From positions 248,001-312,000 of the forward strand of contig NZ_JAMTCO010000008.1 in the NCBI RefSeq assembly GCF_024171925.1: 64,000 bases of DNA. The letters run 5' to 3'. Below are positions 8,139 to 17,184 of this stretch, piece after piece. The position numbers and the translations under genes were made by a program. The notes below the pieces were generated by a model that made no database searches, was not told the origin of the DNA, and saw nothing but the letters and a program-made list of their open reading frames with translations. This stretch comes from Actinokineospora diospyrosa. GTDB taxonomy: Bacteria; Actinomycetota; Actinomycetes; Mycobacteriales; Pseudonocardiaceae. Numbering within the stretch: the first letter of the stretch is position 1; every line of letters starts with the position of its first letter.

Positions 8139-9047
8139 ATGGAGGAATTTATAGAGAAAGCTGTCGGCCGTGTCATCGAGTGCATGCGGGAGAATTTAGG
8201 CGAGCACATCACGATCGATGACATGGCCCGGACCGCGATGTTCAGCAAATTCCACTTCTCCCGCGTCTTCCTGCGCGTCACCGGGGTCTCGCCCGGCCGG
8301 TTCCTCTCGGCGATGCGGCTGCAGGAGGCCAAGCGGCTGCTGGTGGCGACCTCGTTGAGCGTGACCGACATCAGCCACCGGGTCGGCTATTCCAGCGTGG
8401 GCACCTTCAGCTCCCGGTTCCGCGCCAGCGTCGGGGTCTCCCCGACCATGTACCGGCGGCTGGGCGGGTTCACCTCGCGGATCTGCGTGGACGGCCGCAG
8501 GCCGGTCGGCTCCTCGCGCCAGACCGACATCCGCGGGCACGTCCGGCCGCCGCTGGCCGGGCGGGCCGGGCTGGTGTTCATCGGGTTGTTCCCCGACCGG
8601 CTGCCGCAGGGCAACCCGGTGCGCTGCGCGGTGCTGAGCGGCCCCGGCCCGTACACGCTGGAGATGGTGCCGCAGGGGACCTGGCACGTGCTGGCCTACT
8701 CCCCGGCGATGACCGAGGACGAGTGCGACGTGGACGCCCGCCGGGTGACCGCGGGCGAGGTGACCACAGGCGGTGTGGGTGCCAACGGTGTCAGTGCAGG
8801 CGGTGCCGGTGCCTTCGGTGTGAGTGGCTCCGGTGTCAGTGCTTCAAGTGTCAGTGCCTCCGGCGGGGTGCCGCCCGCACCGGAGTACGACGGGTTCGTC
8901 GGTGTGCACGGGCCGTTGGTGGTGCGCGCGGAGATGGGTGCGCGGCCGGTGGACCTGCGCCTGCGCCCGACCAACCAGCTCGACCCGCCGGTGCTGCTGG
9001 CGGTGCTCGACCGGGAGCCGGTGACCGCGCAGGCCCAGCTGGGCTGA
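8139..9047 (+). CDS. AraC-family transcriptional regulator with N-terminal HTH domain
   Basis: Residues 5-110 form a double helix-turn-helix domain of the AraC type (TIDDMARTAMFSKFHFSRVF for the first helix pair, and SVTDISHRVGYSSVGTFSSRF for the second). DNA binding is therefore at the N-terminus, and the C-terminal ~190 residues would sense a ligand, the reverse of classic AraC. Between the two lies a low-complexity linker at residues ~207-245 made of pentapeptide repeats (GVSAS-like), coded by a 15-bp tandem repeat. The gene is in the middle of the enediyne locus, between the GMC operon and the membrane protein, and is a good candidate for its pathway-specific regulator. The early codons and upstream region are unusually AT-rich. 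Confidence 0.85.
   Translation: MEEFIEKAVGRVIECMRENLGEHITIDDMARTAMFSKFHFSRVFLRVTGVSPGRFLSAMRLQEAKRLLVATSLSVTDISHRVGYSSVGTFSSRFRASVGVSPTMYRRLGGFTSRICVDGRRPVGSSRQTDIRGHVRPPLAGRAGLVFIGLFPDRLPQGNPVRCAVLSGPGPYTLEMVPQGTWHVLAYSPAMTEDECDVDARRVTAGEVTTGGVGANGVSAGGAGAFGVSGSGVSASSVSASGGVPPAPEYDGFVGVHGPLVVRAEMGARPVDLRLRPTNQLDPPVLLAVLDREPVTAQAQLG
8752..8876 (+). repeat. 15-bp in-frame tandem repeat inside the AraC-type regulator
   Basis: About seven imperfect units of GGTGTCAGTGC plus four bases follow one another and encode G-V-S-A-x pentapeptides. The repeat lengthens the linker between the DNA-binding and C-terminal domains and is a likely site of copy-number change. Confidence 0.7.
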
Positions 9048-9079
9048 TCGGGCGCACGTGGTCCCAGCGGTGTTTCGAG

Positions 9080-9119
9080 TCGGCCGGTGGCCAGGGGTAG
9101 TTCCCCGGCCACCGGCCGA
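9080..9119. terminator. Bidirectional terminator hairpin
   Basis: Arms 9080-9092 and 9107-9119 are perfect 13-bp reverse complements (TCGGCCGGTGGCC), with an inner GGGG/CCCC extension and a short loop. It lies between the convergent 3' ends of the AraC-type regulator and the membrane protein gene. Confidence 0.75.
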
Positions 9120-9132
9120 TTTCGCGTGCCCG

Positions 9133-9201
9133 GGGGTCGGCTCACGGCTGCCCGCTCGGGGGTCGGCTCACGCCTGTTCCGCCACCGGGTCGGCTCACGC
9201 C
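9133..9201. repeat. Three direct repeats of GGGTCGGCTCACG at the 3' end of the membrane protein gene
   Basis: Copies occur near 9134, 9160 and 9188, each within a 25-29 base unit. On the - strand each contains CGTGAGCC, so the last coding unit, with its TGA stop, has been duplicated twice downstream. Confidence 0.6.
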
Positions 9202-10166
9202 CAGGGCGCGGTGGGGTACCAGCCGATGATGTCGCGCCGCTCCAGCAGCCGCACGTCCCAGTACAGGACGGTGAACACGCCAGCGGCGATCAGCGCGACC
9301 GCGGTGAGCACGGCGGTGCGCCGGGGGTCGGCGGCCAGCCAGCGCCGGAGGCGGTCGCCGGTGGCCAGCACCAGGACCAGGAAGAGCACTGTCATGATCA
9401 CGATGTTGCCCAGCGACTGCAGGGTGAACGCGGCCGCCCCGTAGAGCGGGTTGCCGCTCTCGGCGGCGTGGCGGAACATCTGCCGGAACAGCCCGAAGGG
9501 GCGGCCGATGAGGAACGCGCCGATCAGGGCGCCCATGAACACCATCGGCGCGTGCGGGAACCGGCGGGCGATGCGGGCGAACGGGTCGGCGACGACGCCG
9601 AGCGCGGCGAGCCCGAGGTAGACCATGACCAGGCCGATGACGCCGAACACGACCATCGATTGGATGGCGCGGGGGGTGAGGCCCGGGCCGGTGGCGGTGG
9701 CGAACTGCGGCATGGCGGTGCCCACGACCCCGACGAGCGCGCCGTAGGCGGCCGACACCGCGATCATCCCGACGGCCATCCAGCCCAGCGGCCGCAGGGC
9801 GCGCCCGAGCCGCGACCAGCGCCCGCCCGCGGTGCCCAGCAGCGGGGCGACCGCGCCGAAGGCGGCGATGTTGCAGGCGGTGAAGGTGCCCGCGACGCCG
9901 GAGGCGAAGGCGAACGCGATGCCCGCCGCGGCGCCCGCGATGGGGGTGGCCTTGGCGTCGTGGCCGAGCAGGGTGTTGGCGACGGTGTCGCCGATGGTGG
10001 CGTCGACGAACTCGGCGGACCAGATGACGGTGAGCAGGAACCCGGCCAGCGCGCTGAGCGCGATGACCAGGCCGCGGCGGCGGGGGGTGGCGGTGGTGCC
10101 GAACGGGGACGGCGGGTGCGGTTCGACCGGCGCGGCGGGGTCGCGGGTCGGCCTGCGGGTGGCCAT
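9195..10166 (-). CDS. Polytopic membrane protein, CcdA/DsbD-like, enediyne-locus associated
   Basis: The 323-residue protein has about seven hydrophobic segments (first at ~35-55, last near ~285-305). Segment two reads ASGVAGTFTACNIAAFGAVAPLLG, resembling the cysteine-containing first helix of CcdA/DsbD thiol transporters; only one cysteine is visible there, so disulfide exchange is uncertain. The ATG at 10166 has GGAGGA five bases upstream. It lies divergent from the PKS, where enediyne cassettes often place the integral membrane protein UnbU. I cannot tell whether this is a divergent UnbU or an unrelated transporter, so both remain open. The 5' leader is very C-rich on this strand. Confidence 0.7.
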   Translation of the reverse strand: MATRRPTRDPAAPVEPHPPSPFGTTATPRRRGLVIALSALAGFLLTVIWSAEFVDATIGDTVANTLLGHDAKATPIAGAAAGIAFAFASGVAGTFTACNIAAFGAVAPLLGTAGGRWSRLGRALRPLGWMAVGMIAVSAAYGALVGVVGTAMPQFATATGPGLTPRAIQSMVVFGVIGLVMVYLGLAALGVVADPFARIARRFPHAPMVFMGALIGAFLIGRPFGLFRQMFRHAAESGNPLYGAAAFTLQSLGNIVIMTVLFLVLVLATGDRLRRWLAADPRRTAVLTAVALIAAGVFTVLYWDVRLLERRDIIGWYPTAPWA

Positions 10167-10189
10167 GGGGGTCCTCCAGTCGGGCCGGG

Positions 10190-10350
10190 TGGCGGGGCGG
10201 GTGGGGGTGACATGGGAGTGGGCGGGTGGGGGGTGCGTGGGAGTTGGGCGGGTGGGGGTGCATGGGGGCCGGGCGGGCGGGTGCACGGTGTTGGGCGGGT
10301 GCGTGGTGGTGGGCGCGTCGGGACCGCGCGGGTGCGCCGGGGTGGGGGCG
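10190..10350 (+). repeat. G-rich low-complexity tract (potential G-quadruplex)
   Basis: The + strand has many closely spaced runs of three to six G separated by short T/C-containing spacers (GGGCGGGTGGGGGTGCATGGGG-like reiterations). It covers the leader of the membrane protein gene and lies in the divergent region facing the PKS. The rest of that region (10351-10807) has no convincing gene; it becomes AT-richer toward 10800 and should carry the PKS promoter. Confidence 0.55.
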
Positions 10351-10807
10351 GTGGCGTCCGGTGAGCGCCGCCCGGCGAATGGCTGGTCGGGCTGCCACGA
10401 ACGGACTAAAAGGCGTCGGCGGTATTTCGCGCGGTGACGAATTCGGCGGTGTGGATCGGGTCCGCTACGCGCATTCGGCGAGCTTTCGGGCAAGCCGATG
10501 GTAACAGTGCGCACCGGGGCCACCGGGTCGTGCCGTGGACAAGGTGAGCACGCTCGGAGATGACATTCCGGGGTGGTCGCTGGTCGGCTCGGCGGACCTG
10601 CCGCCGCACCGCCTGCCGCACGACCGGCCGTCCGGCGGTCCATTTCATGATTGTTTCCATAACGGCACCATTGAATTGTCGGCCATTCGTGAAATCACGG
10701 CGTTATGCGACGCCGCTGGTCGGAGTGGGTGGACGGCACAATCCGAGAAGAACTCGACAGTCCTTTCCGGCACGATTGGCTATCGACGGGCGATGGGTTG
10801 AATAAAT

Positions 10808-13800
10808 GTGGTGTCGAGTGGAAGCGGGGAAAGGGTGACCGTGGAAGAGGTCGAGTGCTCCGGCGGGCGGGCCGCGCGTGACTCGCGGATAGCGGTCGTC
10901 GGCATCGGTGTGCGTTATCCGGACGCGGTGTCCCCGGCGCAGCTGTGGGAGAACGTGCTGGCCGGGCGGCGGGCGTTCCGGCGGCTGCCGGACGAGCGGA
11001 TGAACCACGCGGACTACTTCTCGCCGGACCCGGCGGCGCCGGACCGGTTCTACGCGGCGACGGCGGCGGTGCTGCGCGACTTCGAGTTCGACCGGGTGCG
11101 CTACCAGGTGGCGGGCAGCACGTACCGGTCGACGGACCTGACGCACTGGTTGGCGTTGGACACCGCGGCGCGGGCGTTGGCCGACGCCGGGTTCCCCGAC
11201 GGGGAGGGGTTGCCGCGCGAGTCGACGGGTGTGGTGATCGGCAACAGCCTGACCGGGGAGTTCTCCCGGGCGAACGTGCTGCGGCTGCGGTGGCCGTACG
11301 TGCGGCGGACGGTGGCGGCGGCGTTGGCCGATCGGGGGTGGGCGGCGCAGGACACCGCGGCGCTGTTGCGGGAGTTGGAGGGCCGCTACAAGGCGCCGTT
11401 CCCGCCGATCGACGAGGACTCGCTGGCCGGGGGGTTGTCGAACACGATCGCGGGCCGCATCTGCAACCACTTCGACCTGCGCGGCGGCGGGTACACGGTG
11501 GACGGGGCGTGTTCGTCGTCGTTGTTGTCGGTGGCGACCGCGGCCAAGGCGCTGGTCGACGGCGACCTGGACGTGGCGGTGGCCGGTGGGGTGGACCTGT
11601 CGATCGACCCGTTCGAGGTGATCGGGTTCGCCAAGACGGGGGCGTTGGCGACCGGGGAGATGAAGGTCTACGACCGCGGCTCCAACGGGTTCTGGCCGGG
11701 TGAGGGCTGCGGGGTGCTCGTGCTGATGCGCGAGGCGGACGCGCTGGCCAGGGGGTCGCGGATCTACGCGACGGTGACCGGGTGGGGGATCTCCTCCGAC
11801 GGGCGGGGCGGGATCACGCGCCCGGAGGCGGGCGGGCACCGGTTGGCGTTGCGCCGGGCCTATGAGCGGGCTGGGTACGGGGTGGAGTCGGTGTCCTACT
11901 TCGAGGGGCACGGGACGGGTACGGCGTTGGGGGACGCGACCGAGATCGACGCGTTGTCCTCGGCGCGGTTGGCGGCGGACCCGGCGGCGCGACCGGCGGC
12001 GTTGGGCACGGTGAAGGGCAACTTCGGGCACACGAAGGCCGCCGCGGGGGTGGCGGGGTTGATCAAGGCGGTGTTGGCGGTGCACCACCAGGTGATCCCG
12101 CCGGGCACCGGTCACCACGACCCGCACCCGCGGCTGCTGGGGGACTCCGCGGCGCTGTACGTGCCCTCGGCGGCGGAGTTGTGGCCCGCGGACCAGCCGG
12201 TGCGGGCGGGGGTGTCGGCGATGGGGTTCGGCGGGATCAACACGCACGTGGCGGTGGAGCAGGCGCCGGGCAGGCAGCGGCGCGCCGCGGTGGGGCGGCG
12301 GACGGTGGCCCTGGTGACCGGGCGGCAGGACGCGGAGTTGCTGCTGTTCGACGGCGATGACCTGGCGGGGTTGCGCGCCGGGCTCGAGCGGGCGGCTGCG
12401 GTGGCGCCGCGGTTGGCGCAGGCGGAGGTGGCGGACCTGGCGGCGGAGTTGGCGCTGGAGGCGTCCGGGCGCCCGGTGCGGGCCGCGGTGGTCGCGACCG
12501 GTCCCGCTGACGCGGACCGCAAGCTGCGGGCACTGCTCGCGGCGCTCGACGAGGGCCGCGAGTCGGTGTTCGAGCCGCGCGAGGGGGTGTTCCTCGGGGT
12601 GGTGCGGGCGGCGCCGCGGATCGCGTTCCTGTTCCCCGGGCAGGGCTCCGGGCACGGCGGGGTCGGCGCGATCCGGCGCCGGTTCACCGTGGCGCAGGAC
12701 GTGTTCGGCGCGGTCCCGGTGCCGTTGGGCGGTGACCAGGTGGCCACGGAGGTGGCGCAGCCGCGGATCGTGGCGGGGTCGCTGGCCGGGGTGCGGGTGC
12801 TGCGCGCGTTGGGGGTCGAGGCCGCGGTGGCGGTCGGGCACAGCCTGGGTGAGGTGACCGCGCTGGGCTGGGCCGGGGCGCTCGACGGCGCGGCGCTGCT
12901 GCGGTTGGCCGCGACCCGCGGTCGGATCATGGCGCGGGCGAGCCGCGGTGGCGGCGCGATGGCGGGGCTGGCGGCGGACCCGGAGCTGACCCGGCGGTTG
13001 GTGGGCGGCGAGGACGTGGTGCTGGCCGGGTTCAACGGGCCGAAGCAGACGGTGGTGGCCGGGTTGGCCGACGCGGTGGAGCGGGTGTGCGCGGCGGCGG
13101 CGGCCGAGGGGGTGGGCGCGACGAGGATCAACGTGTCGCACGCGTTCCACTCGCCGCTGGTGCGCCCCGCCGCCGAGGCGATGGAGCGGGAGTTGGCCGG
13201 GCTCTCGACGCGGCCGCTGACCAGGGACGTGGTGTCCTCGGTGAGCGCCGAGGTCCTCGACGTGGACACCGATGTGCGGGCGCTGCTGTGCGAGCAGGTG
13301 TTGCGGCCGGTGCGCTTCCACGAGGCGGCCGAGGTCGCGGTGACCGGGGCGGATCTGGCGGTGGAGGTGGGTCCGGGCCGGGTGTTGGCCGGACTGGTCG
13401 AGCAGATCGCGCCGGGGTTGCCGGTGTTGTCGGTGGACACCGACAGCGCGTCGTTGGTGCCGCTGCTCTCGGCGGTGGGCGCGGCGTACGCGGCGGGGTC
13501 GCCGGTGGACACGACGGTGTTGTTCGCCGGGCGCGCGTTGCGGCCGTTGCCGCTCGACGGCGGGTTCACGTTCTTGGCCAGCCCGTGCGAGGCGGCGCCC
13601 GACCTCGGTGATCTGGGTGATCTCGGGGCATCAGAGCAAGTGGTCGGGCAGCAGGTGGTCGGGCAGCAGGCGGTGGCGGTGGCCGGGGACTCGACGCTGG
13701 AGTTGTTGCGCCGCTTGGCCGCCGAGCGGGTGGAGCTGCCGTTGGACACGGTGCGCGCCGAGACGCACCCGCTCGATGACCTGCACCTGAGCTCGATCAC

Positions 13801-16720
13801 GGTGGGGCAGATCGTCAACGAGGTGACCAGGGCGTTGGGTCGCCCGCCGCTGGTGGCGACGCCGAACTTCGCCACGGTGAGCCTGGGTGAGCTGGCGGGG
13901 CTGATCGACGAGCTCGCCGAGACCGCCCACGAGCAGGAACAGGCGGGCGAGGCGCCCGGTGTGGCGCCGTGGGTGCGCCCGTTCACCGTGACGCACGTGC
14001 CGTCCCCGCGCCCCGCGGTGACCGTGCCCGAGGGCGCCACCCGGTGGGCGGTGTTCGCCCCCGCCGGGCACCCGCTGGCCGAACCGCTGCGGTGCGCGCT
14101 CGCCGAGACCGGCGTGGGCGACGGTGTGCTGCTGTGCCTGCCCGCCAGCGGCGAGCGGCACGCCGAGCTCATCCTGGCCGCAGGTCAGGCCGCGATCACG
14201 GCCGGGTCACGGCTGGTGGTGGTGCAGCACCGCTTCGGCGCGGCCGGACTGGCCAGGACCCTGCACCTGGAGGCCCCCGCGGTGCCGGTGACCGTGGTCG
14301 AGCTGGCCGACCCGGAGCCGACCACCCCCGCCGGGGTGCGCGAGGCGGTGACCCGGGTGGTTGAGGAGACCGCTCTGAGCACCGGCTACGCCGAGGTCCG
14401 CTACGCGGCCGACGGCACCCGCACGGTCCCGGTCCTCGACCCCCTGCCTCCCGCGGCCGATGGGCCCGACGCGGTGGCGTTGACCGCCGAGGACGTGCTG
14501 TTGGTGACCGGCGGCGGCAAGGGCATCACCGCCGAGTGCGCGCTGGCCATGGCCGCTGACTCCGGCGCACGGTTGGCGCTGCTGGGCCGCGCGGACCCGG
14601 CCACCGACGCCGAACTCGCGGCGAACCTGGCGCGCATGGCGCAGGCGGGCATCGAGGTCCGCTACGAACGCGCCGACGTCACCGACGCCGCGCTGGTCAC
14701 CGCGGCGGTGGGCAGGTTGGTCGCCGCGCTGGGTCCGGTGACCGCCGTGCTGCACGGCGCGGGCGGCAACGAACCCGCCGCGCTGGCCTCCCTCACCGAC
14801 GAGGCGTTCACCCGGGCGCTGGCCCCCAAGGTCGACGGGCTGCGCGCGGTCCTGGCCGCGCTCGATCAGGACCGGGTCCGGTTGCTGGTGACCTTCGGCA
14901 GCATCATCGGCCGCGCCGGGCTGCGCGGCGAGGCGCACTACGCCACCGCCAACGACTGGCTCACCGAGCTGACCGTCGAGTTCGGCCGCTCCCACCCGCG
15001 CGCCAGGGTCCTGGCCCTGGAGTGGTCGGTGTGGTCGGGCGCGGGCATGGGGGAGCGGCTGGGGGTGGTGGAGGCGCTGCTGCGCGAGGGCATCACCCCG
15101 ATCTCGGTCGACAACGGCATCGAGGTGCTGCGCCGGGTGCTCGCCGACCCCGCCGCCGGTCCGGTGCTGGTGATCAGCGGTCGGGTGGCGGGCCTGCCGA
15201 CGCTGCGGCTGCCCCGCCCGGAGTTGCCGCTGCGCCGCTTCGCCGAGCGGGTCCTGGCCCACTACCCCGGCATCGAGTTGGTCACCGAGGCCGACCTGTC
15301 CTCGGGCAGCGACCCCTACCTCGACGACCACCTCCTCGACGGTGATCTCCTGCTGCCCGCCGTGGTCGGCATGGAGGCCATGGCGCAGGTCGCCGGGGTG
15401 CTCACCGGCCACGAGGGCGCGCCGCTGCTGAGCGAGGTGGTCTTCGCGCGACCGGTCGTGGTCCGCCCCGGGTCCTCGACCACCATCCGGATCGCCGCCC
15501 TGCTCACCGGCCCCGGCACGGTGGAGGTCGTCATCCGCAGCGCCGACACCGGGTTCGGCGCCGACCACTTCCGCGCCACGCTGCGCTTCCCGCGCACCGA
15601 CCCGGTCGAGCCCCCTGGGCACGGCGACCGCAAAGCCCGGCTGCTGCCCCCGGTCGCGGTCGACCCGATCACCGAGCTCTACGGCGGGTTGCTGTTCCAG
15701 GGCAAGCGGTTCCAGCGGCTGCAGGCCTACCGGCTGGCCGGGGCGCGCCGCGCGGTCGCCGAGATCGCCGCGGGCGGGCAACCGTCCTGGTTCGCCCCGT
15801 TCCTGCCGCAGACCCAGGTCCTGGCCGACCCGGGCACCCGCGACACCGCCATGCACGCCATCCAGGCCTGCGTCCCCGACGCGACGCTGCTGCCGCAGCG
15901 GGTGGACCGGCTGTACCTGGCCGAGCGCGCCGCGCAGGACGTGGACTACGTGGTCCTCGACGCGGTGGAGCGCGCCCAGGACGGCGACAGCTACACCTAC
16001 GACCTGGACGTGCGCACCCCGACCGGGGAGCTGGTGGAGCGCTGGGAGGGGCTGACGCTGCGCGCGGTGCGCCACCGCGACGGGTCCGGGCCGTGGGTGC
16101 CGTTCCTGCTGGGGTCGGTGCTCGAGCGCGCCCTGGAGCGGGTGCTCGGCGGGACCCGCGCCGTCGTGGTCGACCCCGACACCGACGCGCCCGCCGGGAC
16201 CTCGGGGACCGACGCGCGGCGGGCGCGCACCCAGCTCGCGGTGAGCCGGGCACTGGGGGAGCCGGTGACCGTGCGCCACCGCCCCGACGGCAAACCCGAA
16301 CTGGTCGACCTGGCAGGCATGGCGGCGGCGGCCGCGCCGACGGTGTCGGCCGCGCACGGCGCGGGCCTGGCCGTGGCCGTGGTCGGCGCGGGCCGATTGG
16401 CCTGCGACGTGGAGCCGGTCCGCGAGCGGGATCCACGGGTGTGGGCGGAGCTGCTGGGTGCAGCGCAACTGCCGGTGCGCGACCTGCTGGCCGCCGAGGC
16501 GGGTGAGGACACCGCGACGGCGGGCACCCGGGTGTGGTGCGCGCTGGAGTGCCTGCGCAAGTCCGGCGCCACGACCCAGGCGCTGACCCTCGATCGGGTC
16601 CACGGCGACGGCTGGGTGGCGCTGTCGGCCGGTGACGCCGTGATCGCCACCTGGGTGACGACCGTGCTGGGCGAACCGGATCCGGTCGTCTTCGCGGTCC
16701 TGGTCGGGAAGGAGCACTGA
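10808..16720 (+). CDS. Iterative type I enediyne polyketide synthase (PKSE)
   Basis: At ~1,970 residues it matches the usual PKSE length. Domains in order are: ketosynthase with Cys235 (GACSSS) and the EGHGTGT and NFGHTKAAAG histidine motifs; acyltransferase with FPGQGSGHG and Ser679 (GHSLGE); ACP with DLHLSSI, where Ser996 is the likely phosphopantetheine site; ketoreductase with TGGGKGI from ~1234; dehydratase with His1508 in HLLDGDLLLP; and a C-terminal phosphopantetheinyl transferase around CDVEPV (1866) and WCALECLRK. This order is diagnostic of enediyne PKSs, which activate their own ACP and make a linear polyene from malonyl-CoA. No domain looks broken. The start is a choice of GTGs; the one at 10841 has the best ribosome site (GGGGAAAGG). 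It begins a long + strand operon. Confidence 0.97.
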   Translation: MVSSGSGERVTVEEVECSGGRAARDSRIAVVGIGVRYPDAVSPAQLWENVLAGRRAFRRLPDERMNHADYFSPDPAAPDRFYAATAAVLRDFEFDRVRYQVAGSTYRSTDLTHWLALDTAARALADAGFPDGEGLPRESTGVVIGNSLTGEFSRANVLRLRWPYVRRTVAAALADRGWAAQDTAALLRELEGRYKAPFPPIDEDSLAGGLSNTIAGRICNHFDLRGGGYTVDGACSSSLLSVATAAKALVDGDLDVAVAGGVDLSIDPFEVIGFAKTGALATGEMKVYDRGSNGFWPGEGCGVLVLMREADALARGSRIYATVTGWGISSDGRGGITRPEAGGHRLALRRAYERAGYGVESVSYFEGHGTGTALGDATEIDALSSARLAADPAARPAALGTVKGNFGHTKAAAGVAGLIKAVLAVHHQVIPPGTGHHDPHPRLLGDSAALYVPSAAELWPADQPVRAGVSAMGFGGINTHVAVEQAPGRQRRAAVGRRTVALVTGRQDAELLLFDGDDLAGLRAGLERAAAVAPRLAQAEVADLAAELALEASGRPVRAAVVATGPADADRKLRALLAALDEGRESVFEPREGVFLGVVRAAPRIAFLFPGQGSGHGGVGAIRRRFTVAQDVFGAVPVPLGGDQVATEVAQPRIVAGSLAGVRVLRALGVEAAVAVGHSLGEVTALGWAGALDGAALLRLAATRGRIMARASRGGGAMAGLAADPELTRRLVGGEDVVLAGFNGPKQTVVAGLADAVERVCAAAAAEGVGATRINVSHAFHSPLVRPAAEAMERELAGLSTRPLTRDVVSSVSAEVLDVDTDVRALLCEQVLRPVRFHEAAEVAVTGADLAVEVGPGRVLAGLVEQIAPGLPVLSVDTDSASLVPLLSAVGAAYAAGSPVDTTVLFAGRALRPLPLDGGFTFLASPCEAAPDLGDLGDLGASEQVVGQQVVGQQAVAVAGDSTLELLRRLAAERVELPLDTVRAETHPLDDLHLSSITVGQIVNEVTRALGRPPLVATPNFATVSLGELAGLIDELAETAHEQEQAGEAPGVAPWVRPFTVTHVPSPRPAVTVPEGATRWAVFAPAGHPLAEPLRCALAETGVGDGVLLCLPASGERHAELILAAGQAAITAGSRLVVVQHRFGAAGLARTLHLEAPAVPVTVVELADPEPTTPAGVREAVTRVVEETALSTGYAEVRYAADGTRTVPVLDPLPPAADGPDAVALTAEDVLLVTGGGKGITAECALAMAADSGARLALLGRADPATDAELAANLARMAQAGIEVRYERADVTDAALVTAAVGRLVAALGPVTAVLHGAGGNEPAALASLTDEAFTRALAPKVDGLRAVLAALDQDRVRLLVTFGSIIGRAGLRGEAHYATANDWLTELTVEFGRSHPRARVLALEWSVWSGAGMGERLGVVEALLREGITPISVDNGIEVLRRVLADPAAGPVLVISGRVAGLPTLRLPRPELPLRRFAERVLAHYPGIELVTEADLSSGSDPYLDDHLLDGDLLLPAVVGMEAMAQVAGVLTGHEGAPLLSEVVFARPVVVRPGSSTTIRIAALLTGPGTVEVVIRSADTGFGADHFRATLRFPRTDPVEPPGHGDRKARLLPPVAVDPITELYGGLLFQGKRFQRLQAYRLAGARRAVAEIAAGGQPSWFAPFLPQTQVLADPGTRDTAMHAIQACVPDATLLPQRVDRLYLAERAAQDVDYVVLDAVERAQDGDSYTYDLDVRTPTGELVERWEGLTLRAVRHRDGSGPWVPFLLGSVLERALERVLGGTRAVVVDPDTDAPAGTSGTDARRARTQLAVSRALGEPVTVRHRPDGKPELVDLAGMAAAAAPTVSAAHGAGLAVAVVGAGRLACDVEPVRERDPRVWAELLGAAQLPVRDLLAAEAGEDTATAGTRVWCALECLRKSGATTQALTLDRVHGDGWVALSAGDAVIATWVTTVLGEPDPVVFAVLVGKEH
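13596..13680 (+). repeat. Short in-frame tandem repeats in the AT-ACP linker of the PKS
   Basis: Two neighbouring duplications are seen: GATCTCGGT-type units encoding DLGDLGDLG, and two copies of GTGGTCGGGCAGCAG encoding VVGQQ twice. They fall in a linker, where length change is tolerated. Confidence 0.65.
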
Positions 16721-16721
16721 C

Positions 16722-17183
16722 ATGCCGGACTTCTACGAGATCCGCCACACCGTCGGCTTCGAGGAGACCAACCTCGTGGGCAACGTCTACTACGTCAACT
16801 ACCTGCGCTGGCAGGGCCGCTGCCGGGAGCTGTTCCTGCGCGAGCACGCCCCCGGGGTCCTGGAGGAGCTGCGGGCGGACCTGAAGCTGTTCACCCTGCG
16901 CGTGGAGTGCGAGTTCTTCGCCGAGATCACCGCCTTCGACGAGCTGTCGGTGCGCATGCGCCTGGAGGAGCTGGCCCAGACGCAGGTGCAGTTCAGCTTC
17001 GACTACGTGCACCTGCGCGAGGGGGTGGAGGTGCTGGTGGCGCGCGGCAGGCAGCGGGTGGCGTGCATGCGCGGCCCCAACACCGACACCGTGCCCACCC
17101 GGGTCCCCCGGGAGTTGCGGGAGGCGCTGGCGCCGTACGCGGCGGGCACCCGGGTGGCCACCACCTCGGCGGCGGGGGCCTGA
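16722..17183 (+). CDS. Enediyne PKS hotdog thioesterase (TEBC / E10 type)
   Basis: A 153-residue single hotdog-fold thioesterase that releases the polyene from the PKS ACP. The N-terminal EETNLVGNVYYVNYLRWQGR block is that of the CalE7/DynE7 group, where the acidic catalytic residue of 4-hydroxybenzoyl-CoA thioesterases is missing and an Asn and an Arg do the work; Asn17 and Arg35 here would be the equivalents. The ATG is one base after the PKS stop, with GGAG upstream, so the two are coupled. The PKS-thioesterase order is the most conserved part of enediyne clusters. Confidence 0.95.
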   Translation: MPDFYEIRHTVGFEETNLVGNVYYVNYLRWQGRCRELFLREHAPGVLEELRADLKLFTLRVECEFFAEITAFDELSVRMRLEELAQTQVQFSFDYVHLREGVEVLVARGRQRVACMRGPNTDTVPTRVPRELREALAPYAAGTRVATTSAAGA

Positions 17184-17184
17184 G

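Noticed and set aside
10535-10801. Small 88-residue protein upstream of the PKS
   Set aside because: No ribosome site or family match; the region lies in the divergent promoter and the composition is not like the genes around it.
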